Shown here in pieces: positions 40,780 through 50,703 of a stretch of 58,500 nt of DNA. The stretch is from assembly GCA_009746045.1 (NCBI GenBank), contig RPFO01000034.1, forward strand, positions 1,398,286 through 1,456,785, given 5' to 3'. Within the stretch, counting starts at the first letter, position 1. Each line of letters begins with the position of its first letter. The notes below the pieces were generated by a model, which was not told the DNA's origin, did no database searches, and saw only the letters and a program-made list of their open reading frames with translations. A program made the position numbers and the translations under genes. The stretch comes from Mesostigma viride (lineage: Eukaryota > Streptophyta > Mesostigmatophyceae > Mesostigmatales > Mesostigmataceae).

Positions 40780-41040
40780 CAGTCGGTCTGAATGACTGGC
40801 ATTATAACGAGCGTCATATTCGTCTCCGGCTTGGCAGTGCCGTCATCCTGCATACAAAAAGCACATTGGAGCCAGCACTTTCCCGCGGGTTGTAGCCGAT
40901 ATTCCTCCATGCAGCGATATTCACCAATGCGCTATCAATAAACAAGTCGACACCATCCGGGTATGTAAAAAAAGCACGCTGCTGGCCACGACGGTCACGG
41001 CGATGATGAACGACAATAACAAGAACGCCTAATAGCAGGC
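40780..41040 (-). pseudogene. Inverted paralogous fragment of the unknown gene
   Basis: On the minus strand 'tgtatgcaggatgacggcac' and the following 60 bases match the exon-2 start region of the unknown gene at 32985-33067, including the intron end. Upstream is an exon-like frame, DGVDLFIDSALVNIAAWRN then IGYNPRE, which has no counterpart that I could find at the 32-kb locus. It is cut by the 21-bp minisatellite at 40775. Fragment of a duplicated gene or of a mobile element. Confidence 0.5.
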
Positions 41041-41291
41041 GTCATACAAACTAGAACAGACTGGAACAACTACTTACCCGGTCGTCTGTGATCTTGACAC
41101 AGAGCCTGGTTTACAAGGAAGCGAGGGAAACCGGCCACTATGAGCACCCCTACTTAACCCACATAATGAAGGTTAGGAATCCTCCCCATCATGCTAACCG
41201 TAGACTCGGTGAAACGCCCCATGCTACAAATACGATAGCCCAGCAACGACTACTTGCGGCCATCACCTTGTCCAGTTCTGGCTGGCTGTGC

Positions 41292-41503
41292 GGCGGTAAT
41301 TTTACCAAGTTTAAAAATGTTACGCCGCACCAGTCTGTGCTTTTTTACGTAGTACCAGTGTAGTGTAGAAATCTGCCAAAAGAGCAAACGCCCAAAGCCA
41401 ACTTCCAAGACGCCCAAAGCCAAATTCCAAGACGCCCAAAGCCCAAAGGCGGGCGAGTCTGGCGCGGCGCCGGCCATTGGGCCCCGGAATAAGAAATACC
41501 GCC
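41292..41503 (-). mobile_element. Short inverted-repeat element, copy 2 (MITE-like)
   Basis: The 212-bp unit has outer ends GGCGGTA and TACCGCC and is the inverted copy of 28363-28567. It lies about 0.4 kb upstream of the aspartate kinase start codon, so it may be part of that promoter region. Confidence 0.6.
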
Positions 41504-41917
41504 AGGTTTACAACAGGAGGGGAGGACATGGCAACACGTGTCCTTCGGTGGCGCGTTGTCCATTGCAATTGCAACGAGATTACTCCGAGAATTATGAGCT
41601 GTCAATTGCACAGTCGCTGCAGCCCAGGTGCGCACGTTACTGAAACCGGAAAAGGGGCATATAAAAATTTTCTCGTGGAGGCATTATTGCTCCGAAGTCA
41701 TCTTACGTCGCAACCGTGGAATCCACCGTGTCCGTTTTTATTTTTCGAGGCTGAGAAAGCTTGTTGCGGGTATTTCCGGCGGCAATCGTAACTCGCCGTT
41801 TGGCTGCAAGGGCAGGCGCGATGCTTCTCCATTCTGCGAGATGCCGCGCAATTGAAGGGCGATTGAGAAAATAAGTTCATTGGTGGTTCCTTGTTTCAAT
41901 TGCCAGTCCTGTTGAAA

Positions 41918-44900
41918 ATGAAGGTGGTTCTCAAGTTTGGAGGCTCAAGCGTCGCAAATGGAGAACAGATTAGCAAGGTCCTCGACATTGTTCGGAAATG
42001 CAAGGAGGAGCCAGTGGTGGTGGCGTCGGCCCATAAAGGCATGACCGATGCCTTGATTAAGGCTGCCACGACTGCTGCGAGTGGCACGTGTGATCCAGAA
42101 CCTGTAATCGAGAAGCAGAAGGCCATTTGCCGCACAGCGGGGTGCCCGGACGGCTTCCTGGAAGAGTTTTACGCGGAAATCCGGGATCTCCTGGTACGCG
42201 TGTTATTAACGAGGTAGCAGCACGTACGACGCACGAATGTCACAACCTTTCCTCTTGGATGCTTACTCCTCTGATCTCTTTTTGAGTTAGCATGCAGTGA
42301 CGGTACGGCGAATCCCGCGCAGATGCCGCCGTCAGCCCCAGTATGAAATATTGTGGAAATAATACAGCCTTACGTAACATCTGCCGCCACTGCCGGACTT
42401 AAAACCACCACACGGAACAACTGCACCGGGAAATCGGCAGATGTCATTCGATTTTCTCATGCTTGCTCTCTTCCTGGCAGCCATACCGGCCTTGCCAAAC
42501 AAACTTCACTCCCCACACATCTATGGCTAACGGTTGGGCGTATATTTTTCCAACTCCTCCCAAGCCTGCAGTTCATGTTGGTCTTAACGAGCTTTGGTGA
42601 CATCAGACCAATCCATGTCAACTGTCATTTTGCTGCGATCAATAACACCTGCCCCTACCCCCCCCAACCCATCATCACGCCCCACTGGCCACCACCCGCC
42701 ACAAACCGTCAAGCCCCCCAATTTGCCACTACCCTGTGTCTCCCCACCCCATCGCCGTCGGGCCCCCCATTTTACGCCCCCCCCATTGTTAACCGTCAAG
42801 CCCCCCACTTATCACCCCCCTCCCCCCTTCATCACCTCCCGCCCCCATTTGTCGCCACCTGTCTCGCCAGCGGGGCATCCACCTGGTGCGCGAGGCGTCC
42901 CCCCGCTCGCTCGACTACATCAGCAGCTTCGGCGAGCGCATGTCGGTGCGCGTGATCGCGCATGTGTTTAACGAGCGGGGAACGGCCGCAAAGGCGTGGG
43001 ACGCCTGGGAGCTGGGCATGATTACGGACGCCAGTTTCGGCGCCGCGCGACCGCTAGCGGGGTACGAGGAGAGGATACCCGTGCGGTTCGCAGAGGCGGT
43101 GTCTTCAGGGGTGGTGCCGGTAGGTGGCACGATGTTGGGGGGTTCCAAACATGGGGTTAGCGGCGGAGAGTGCAGGATGTGTGGCAGAGGGTTGAAGCAA
43201 ATCGGCACGTGAATTTGGGTGCGATGGAGGGTTGGGTGGTCCCACAGATGAGCAAGCGTCTGGGCTTCAGCGGGCAAACAGCAGCAGTGGACAAACTTGC
43301 CACGTGGGAGAAGCATGCGCTGCTTGGGCCACCTAAGTATAAAGGCTGTTGGTTGGGTACCACGAGCGGACAGGGGATGGTGGGTGGCATGAGTGGACAG
43401 GTGGTATACATATAGATAGTGACGCATATTGCGTTTCCTATGGATAGGGTGATTCATATCAACGGGTCCGGGATCTACAACCATTATTCTTCCATCCCCA
43501 TCCCCATCCACATCCACATCCACATCCACATCCACATCCACATCCACATCCACATCCACATCCACATCCACATCCACATCCACATCCACATCCACATCCA
43601 CATCCACATCCACATCCACATCCACATCCACATCCACATCCTCCGTCACCTTGTGTCTCCCTGTTACTTCACACTCTTACTTAGGTGGTCGTAGCCACAT
43701 TCAATAAGAGCAATATATATAATATAGACACTCTTATATGCACTCTTACTTAGGTGGTCGTAGCCACAATCAATAAGAGCAATATATATATAATATATGC
43801 ACTCTTATATACACCCTTACTTAGGTGGCCGTAGCCACAATCAATAAGAGCAATATATATAATATAGACACTCTTATATGCACTCTTACTTAGGTGGTCG
43901 TAGCCACAATCAATAATAGCAATCTATTATATACATATACACTCTTCTATACACTCTTACTTAGGTGGTCGTAGCCACAATCTATAAGAGCAATATATAT
44001 AATGTGGTGTTATATTTAAGAGCTCTGATGGTAATGGTGACATACTACTGCATAACGGCCACCATGCATCGCAGCACTTACAGTCTACAATAACGATCTT
44101 GTGTCAGTAAAGTGCTGGTCAGCTGTCCCACCCCATAGGTAGTCACCATCTTCATCATAATAAAAAATAAAATTGTCCTCTCTTTTGTACCGGTGCATTC
44201 ACACTCTTGTACCAGTGCACTTGTGTGTGTGTGTGTGTGTCTGCACGCATGTGACATGTTGGCCTGCTATCGCCCATCAGATAGCCAGTAGCTACATAAC
44301 ATGCCTCACCATCCGTTACCGTTAGCAGCTCGTGTGTGTGCGCGTTGTTGGCCCGCTATTGCGCCCGGCCCAGCTGGCCGCTGGCTTCATCGGCATCAGA
44401 CGATCATACATGTGTGCTGTCGCGCCCTGTAGTAACGATCAAGTATGTTCTCGCTGCATGGCAGCATCTGCCCCCTCTCCCTGGCGGCCCCCAGCTCCAT
44501 CGGCCGCACCATCATTTATGATCTCACGCTCTATTATACTGTTGCTGCATGACTGCAACCCACCTGAGTTCGTGATGGGCATCGTTATACTCCTCCTACC
44601 TGCTGATTATGTATAGTCCATCACCAGATCATATCATACTCCTCCCACCTGCTGATTATGTATAGTCCATCACCAGATCATATCATACTCCTCCCACCTG
44701 CTGATTATGTATAGTCCATCACCAGATCATATTATAATCCTCCTACCTGCTGATTATGTATAGTCCATCACCAGATCATATCATACTCCTCCCACCTGCT
44801 GATTATGTATAGTCCATCACCAGATCATACGGGTACCAGATGATGATTTACACCCGCAGGGCTGTTGTGATGCTGGGCCTTCAACCCACCTCAGATTGCG

Positions 44901-47900
44901 ACCGGCTATGTCAGACCGGTTCATGACCTCATGCCCACATTGTCCATTTTTCTCACTTTTCCTGGTAGTGTAAAATGCTGTTGCCCACCCCCACCCACTT
45001 ACCCCCACTAGATGGACACCGAGATCGACTGCCTGTTTTAGTCTCACGCCCGAGTATGTCGTTGCTGCACCCCTGCCGTTGTTGCTGCACCCCCGCCATT
45101 GTGTTGCTGCACCCCTGCCATTGTGTTGCTGCTCTACTCCCCCCTGCCCCCTCAGATCGTGACCGGCTTCATCGGCCGCGCGTCCAATGGGGACATCACC
45201 ACGCTGGGCCGCAACGGGTCGGACCTGACCGCCACGCTGCTGGCGGCTGCGTTGGGGGCGGCGGAGGCACAGATTTGGACTGACACGGATGGGGTGATGA
45301 CGGCCGATCCCAGCGTGGTGCCGGGCGCCAGAAGCATTCCCAGCATGCGGTTCGACGAGGCCGCCGAGCTGGCGTTCTTCGGCACCAAGGCGAGTGAAGT
45401 AGGGGGTGAATTAGAGGTAATGAGTGGATGAGTGGGTGGACTAGTTGGTGGTTTACTACGGGGTGGATGCGCGCATCTGAGGATACATTTGTTCCCTGTC
45501 CCCTGGTTGCTGTTGGTTCTCCGGCACTATCGCCATCGGGGGTCGATGATACTCTGGCACCAAAACAGGGTTGCTGGTGAGCCAACACGTGGGAATGCGT
45601 TATTTTTAGTGTTGTTGCTTACTTGGCGGATACATGCACCTCTCAGGATAGAAAACCTATTGTTTGTTTGTTTTTGGCACCAAGATGGCTGCATTGCTTG
45701 GTGGATATGGGCCGCTGAGGGTCCGGATGTAGCCCGATTTCCCGTAGAGGGCTCAAAGGGGAGAGGCTTTAATGTATGCCTTCACTCTACCATTATAGGT
45801 CACCGGATGTCCAGCGGCGTGCAAGATAGAACTTTATCGGTCAGTGCTCCTGATATTCGCAGGTTTGGTTGGCGCTTGGAACGAGATTTTTACTCGCGAT
45901 TTTTACTCGGGCCAACCCTGACAAGTATTCTGACAACCATCGAGCAGTACTGCTGGGTTCACTCCCTGCCCTCCTTGCTTGGTGCGGGCATGATGCTCCA
46001 GCTCCCGCACCCCTGCAGGCGCGGCACCCGTCGCCGCTGTCTCTGCTCTATGGTAGTCATATACTGGTACTATTACCTGGATTGTACTGTAACTTGGGTG
46101 ATACTTCAACTTGGGTTACAATGCGCCCACAGGCCCTGTTTCCTGCAGCACCCTGCACGTGCAGCACCCGTCACCCCTGTGGATGCCCTTTCCTTCCTCC
46201 ACGTTTTCCTCCCTGTTGTCCCATGGCCCATGCCCCGCAGGTGCTGCACCCGTCCACCCTCCTCCCGGCCATGCAGCACAATATCCCCGTGCGCGTGCTC
46301 AACACCAACCGACCCGACCACCCGGGCACCGTCATCTTCGACCACGAGGACGATGGCACGGGTGTCCCTGTGCCCGGCCACGGGCATAAAGAGCTTTCTC
46401 GTGGCGGCATGGGCCAGGCAGCAGGGATCCAGGCTTTTGCAGCTGGAGAGGGGGCGTCTGCCAATGGGGCAACCTTGCTGCAGCCTCCCGTCACCAGTAT
46501 CGCGTACAAGTGAGCCGCCAGCTGGCAGCGCGTGATCGCGTTTCTGATTTCCGTCATCCTGGTTGTCGAAGCTGCGTTGACTTCAAGCAAACTTACTTGA
46601 GTAGAAATATTTGTTACGGTTGCTGCATGCTGTTGCTAGGCCACAATTCGCGCTGATAGCTGCTGTCATCCTTATCGTTGTGGCTATTTGGTCATCTCCT
46701 TTGCTTTGCGGATTCACGGGCAAAGTTCCTTTGAAATCAGGACTTGTTCATTGTAACTGCTCTGCTCTGCTCTTCAGTATCCGTACCGCATACATAAAAT
46801 ACCCCACTTGCCCCTTTTGGTTATCCACTTTGACAGCTTGTTAACGTCTTTTTTGTTGCCTGCACATGCACTGCGCTGTGTGGAACATGCCCCCTTGTCG
46901 ACCCTGGCAGGGAGGGCAACAGCGTGCTGACGATCAGCTCCCCCAAGATGTTTGGCGCGCACGGCTACATCGGCGAGCTGTTTGGGGTGCTGGGCCGACA
47001 CCAGGTGGTGGTGGACGTGGTTGCCACCAGCGAGGTGCGCGGGCTGTTTGTTGAACAAGTAGACCACCCACAGTAGAACTAGTACTTCTTGTAACAGCTA
47101 CTGGTGTCACTAGTAAGAGCTAGCCACCGGCATGGTGCGTGAGCTGAGTGAGACCGACCAATACTATGTGGCCTGGCTATCAACGAGGTAAGTCAGGCCC
47201 CCTGGTGGACACTATAGCGTTTGGATTAGCTTTTCCATTACCAATATAATATAGTGATGCCATGGCCAGTAGACATGGGTCATACGAAGTGGTGGACGTG
47301 GCCGCCACCCGTGACTCAGGCGGGTTGGGCTGTTGATTATTGAGAGAGCCCCTGTAAAATTGTGTGTTGAGCTAGCCACCTGCAACAATGATAGGTTGAC
47401 AGTAAATCAGACGGCACGCCTTTGTTGGCAGACTGCTGACACATTGACAGGCTCACGGTGCCCATGACCCGGGTGTTATGTGTTGTGACACTTGGCGCAT
47501 GGTGTCAATGGATGCAGCTCTGGTAAAGCGCTTGAGTGGCCTAATTTTGGCCCACGCATGCCAGGTTTGATTGCAGATGCATCGGACACATATGTGCAAT
47601 GGTAGGGCAAGCTGCAGTGAACATCTTATAGTCTGGGAAATGTGGGAATAGCTCTTTGTTGTTATCAGCATGGCATATTAAACTGTGGGTGGACTTTGGC
47701 CCTTTCGCAGCTGGGCCCCCGATCCCCTCAAACGCCCCTGCTCCCGACTAATCCGCGTCATGCGTGTGGGCTTGTTAGCCACTCCCTTACATGTAGCGAC
47801 CTACGACTGCGCCTCGGACCCACCTACACACCCATTCAATCGCATGTTTTTCACCGCACCCAACCTCTAAAAGTAACATGTTCACTCCATGCTTGGTTCC

Positions 47901-48625
47901 CATGGGTAGCCATGCGTTTCCATGAGCTTTGCCGCTGGGCTTGGCAGGATACTGTCGGAGCACTTGGAACACTGCTGGTGTCCACTGGCATGCATGTCAA
48001 CTGTCAAGCGTGGATGGACTGGCCATGTATTGCCTTTTCCAAATCTGTTCCACCAGTGTACTGCATGCGGTGACTCATGCATAGTGCACAGCCTGTCCTG
48101 CTTGCAGTTTGTCCATGTTTAGTGCATTGAGTGTCTCACTCATAATGCATTCCAAACAAAAAGCCAAGTGTGAAAGAAATGAAACAGTCACCACGTATAA
48201 CGCCTTGCAAGAAGACCACATGGCAACGTCAACGTGTGATGCTAACCTGACGTGTCTAGTCACTACTCATATTATTTACGATGCACCGCCAGGTCAGCAT
48301 CTCGTTGACATCCCTCAACCGACCCAAGCTGGAGGCCGCCATGGCCGAGCTGCAACGGCTGGCAATGGGCGACTGCCGCTTGGTTCATGGGAAGACCATC
48401 CTGGTGGTGGTGGGGAAGGACTTAAAGCCTGGCCTGGGCGCAGCCATGCTGCGAGCGGTGGCGGACGCGGGCGCCACGATTGAGATGCTGAGCTACGCGA
48501 TGGGAAGCGTCACATTCACCATGGTGGTGGATGATGCCGATATTGGGCGGGCGGTCCCCGTGCTTCACCGGTTGCTTTTTGAGGGGGGGAAACTTCCGCT
48601 CGCAATTGACAACGTGAAGAATTAA
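41918..48625 (+). CDS. Aspartate kinase, monofunctional (6 exons)
   Basis: Exons 41918-42193, 42871-43119, 45156-45389, 46241-46509, 46911-47034 and 48293-48625 join in frame to a 494-aa enzyme that phosphorylates aspartate, the first step to lysine, threonine and methionine. Motifs in order: KFGGSSV (6-12), [25 protein letters not shown] (across exons 2/3), [24 protein letters not shown], then two ACT regulatory domains with VTSIAYK (split codon AA|G) and VATSEVSIS (exons 5/6). No homoserine dehydrogenase follows, so it is the lysine-sensitive type by architecture (inference). Exon 3's donor reads AAG|GCGAGT, a GC-AG intron. The ATG allows no transit peptide, though plant enzymes are plastidic; an upstream exon may be missing. 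Introns carry several satellites; LINEs follow the stop. Confidence 0.93.
43495..43640 (+). repeat. CCACAT hexamer array
   Basis: About 23 perfect tandem CCACAT units in aspartate kinase intron 2. Read on the other strand it would code Asp-Val repeats, which is not a gene. Confidence 0.97.
43668..44000 (+). repeat. About 70-bp tandem repeat in aspartate kinase intron 2
   Basis: Five units of 'cactcttacttaggtggtcg', 'tagccacaatcaataagagc' and an AT-rich 'aatatatataatata' stretch. Each holds the inverted pair ctctta/taagag. Confidence 0.92.
44615..44830 (+). repeat. 48-bp tandem repeat in aspartate kinase intron 2
   Basis: Between four and five near-identical units of 'ctgctgattatgtatagtcc' plus 'atcaccagatcatatcatac'. 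Confidence 0.93.
45058..45135 (+). repeat. Short minisatellite before aspartate kinase exon 3
   Basis: Three to four copies of 'gttgctgcacccctgccatt' end about 20 bp before the exon-3 acceptor. Confidence 0.8.
47275..47390 (+). repeat. Partial copy of the aspartate kinase exon 5 end in intron 5
   Basis: 'gtggtggacgtggccgccac' and following bases, ending at 'gagctagccacc', resemble 47005-47128 (gtggtggacgtggttgccac ... gagctagccacc), which spans the exon-5 end and its donor. The copy is diverged and has no useful frame. Confidence 0.5.
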
Positions 48626-48654
48626 AGCCGTGAATATTGTGGAATCGATTAAAT

Positions 48655-48790
48655 CAAATTAAATTAAATTATAACATGCCTCCGTGGGGAGATCATGTAG
48701 CACATATTCCATGATGGATGGGGTGGAGGAAGCCGCGTGATCGAACTATCCTAACTCTAAGCTATCTAGTCTAGAAAATCCTAACTACAC
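48655..48790 (-). mobile_element. LINE-A copy 1 in the aspartate kinase 3' UTR
   Basis: A 136-bp piece of LINE-A tail and 3' UTR, flanked by the 17-bp duplication TGTGGAATCGATTAAAT (48638-48654 and 48791-48807). The duplication includes the start of the older LINE-A tail, so it inserted after copy 2, into the same site, 30 bp after the stop codon. Confidence 0.9.
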
Positions 48791-49064
48791 TGTGGAATCG
48801 ATTAAATTAAATTAAATTATAACATGCCTCCGTGGGGAGGTCATGTAGCACATATTCCATGATGGATGGGGTGGAGGAAGCCGCGTAATCGAACTATCCT
48901 AACTCTAAGCTATCTAGAAAATCCTAACTACACTACTCATCAAAACGCCTCCGCCGCTTGGGGGGAGGTGGCTTGCCCACAGGGTCGGGCGTGTGCGCCT
49001 TGACAATCTTCTTCCACCGCGTCTTGTCCTGCATGGCAGTCCAAAGACGGGAGAGAGAGTGGAT

Positions 49065-49274
49065 TAAAAATTAAATTAAATTATAACATGCCTCCGTGGG
49101 GAGGTCATGTAGCACATATTTCATGATGGATGGGGTGGGGGAAGCCGCGTGATCGAACTATCCTAACTCTATCTAGAAAATCCTAACTACACTACTCATC
49201 AAAACGCCTCCTCCGCTTGGGGGGAGGTGGCTTGCCCACAGGGTCGGGCGTGTGCGCCTTGACAATCTTCTTCC
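49065..49274 (-). mobile_element. LINE-A copy 3 nested in copy 2
   Basis: A 210-bp truncated LINE-A, same orientation as its host copy, flanked by the 11-bp duplication AGAGAGTGGAT (49054-49064 and 49275-49285), which is host LINE-A sequence. Confidence 0.92.
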
Positions 49275-50083
49275 AGAGAGTGGATGCGGTGCTCAAACTG
49301 GGCTGGGACCACTAGGTCGTCCAGCAACATCTGAACGTAGTTCGTGACAGGTTTCCCTACCCTTTTGGGAATGTCCTCGGGGCCAGGCCAGGTCAGAATG
49401 TGCCGCCCTGGCTGGCCAAGCCGCTGGGGGCCGGCCAGACCAAGGGTGGTGTCGACCTGGCTGGTGCGGGCAAGGTGTCCTACAAATGCTATCCTACGCT
49501 GCCTAATCTCGTCCGAAACACGAGGCATGCCATGATACAAAGACTCTGATGACGGACGCTCGGAAAAACCTACGTTAAGGACCTGTCGGAGCATCCTGTA
49601 AACCGTGCCGTCTAGCCTAGCTGCCAGTTTGGGTGGGAGGGTCCACGCCTCGGCGCCATACGTGAGCACCGTGAGGACGAGGACCTTGAAGAGCATGCGC
49701 TTGCGGTGCCCGCCCAGGCCCTTCGAGCGCCAGTAGGGTGTGAGCGAACGGAGCTTGGCCCAGGCAAGGCCGATGCGGGTGTCCACATGGTCGGCGGTGT
49801 CAGGAAGCCAGCTCCCCAACAGCTTGAAGCGGTCGCGGAACGGGACCTCCGTCCCGTCGAGCAGGCGCGGCAGCGGTGGTTTACTGGAGGCCCCGATCAC
49901 CATCGCCTCGGTTTTGACACTAATCTCCAACCCCACCGCCCGCGCCTCCAGGCCCAGGCAGTCCAGCCAGGTCTGAATGTGCTCGGGGCTCTCGATGAGG
50001 GTGGTATCATCCGCATAAATCAGGTCGGCAAGGCGGTAACCAGGTCTAACCCCGCCGTGCTCTTTCACGTTAAGGATGTCCAA
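49199..50083 (-). pseudogene. LINE-A reverse transcriptase fragment, chimeric C-terminus
   Basis: A 294-codon frame has DLIYADDTTLIE near residues 20-31, VLTYGAEAWTLP and RRIAFVGHLARTSQVD, the second half of a LINE RT and its C-terminal region. The last 25 residues (after HRIHSL) come from the nested copy 3, so the open frame is a fusion across two insertions. The parts before YADD are missing. Confidence 0.87.
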
Positions 50084-50119
50084 GCCTGGCTCGAACCCCT
50101 TGGAATCGATCTACTATCG

Positions 50120-50700
50120 TAATTTACCATGAAGTATTTTCACCACATGCACTGTTCGCACCGGCCAATTAATACAAGGTGGAACTAAACCGAATTAAGT
50201 TGTGACTGTAGGCTGATGCAGAGAGAGCACACTTATGGGACCGCCTCTTGGTATCAATGAGACAAACAGCGCCTGGTTTAGTAAGAGTCTAAGTGCCTAT
50301 AGGCGCCATTCCTCGTTGTGTCTAGTTCGGAGATATGAATTTAAGAGTTTTATCACGCGCCTTCCCGGTGTTACGTGCATGCCTGTCCGCACTTATTCCC
50401 GAAAGATCACTACCTAGCGGTTCCGTGCAGCCTCTAGCTATTCCGCGAATCCGCGCAGTGTGGCAATTACTGACGAATGTACCAACCCTAATCGACTTTA
50501 TAGGGTTGTGTGATGTTGAATATGCTCAAATCACGAGGACTGCATTTGGATGTCCTAAGTAATCATATCCACCTTTTATTATATTGTAACTGTCATGGCA
50601 TACAGATACGAAAGGGTGCACCCAGTGCATGAGCACTGGTAAATAAATAGAAGTGTCAATGATACAGGTCTGCACGTGTAAATCTCCTCGAGGACAGCGC
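50120..50700. other. no gene recognised
   Basis: This is intergenic sequence between the LINE cluster and the RAP gene stop. It should include the aspartate kinase downstream region and the RAP gene 3' UTR, but no signal was fixed. Confidence 0.4.
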
Positions 50701-50703
50701 ACA

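Larger units (their letters stand above)
48802..50100 (-). mobile_element. LINE-A copy 2 (longest), interrupted by copy 3
   Basis: A 5'-truncated LINE-A with reverse transcriptase from before the YADD box to the 3' tail. Its duplication TGGAATCGAT is at 50101-50110 on the right and in the repeated site at 48639-48649 / 48792-48801 on the left. Without the LINEs the kinase 3' UTR would read 'attgtggaatcgat' then 'ctactatcg'. Confidence 0.88.

Noticed and set aside
37689-40910. Many ORFs of 70-156 codons in the 37.7-40.9 kb arrays
   Set aside because: They are repeat translations in both strands and several frames, changing wherever the unit length changes; no start context or domain.
42915-43649. 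Minus-strand ORF with an Asp-Val repeat (244 codons)
   Set aside because: The repeat is the translation of the CCACAT microsatellite, and the rest is antisense to aspartate kinase exon 2.
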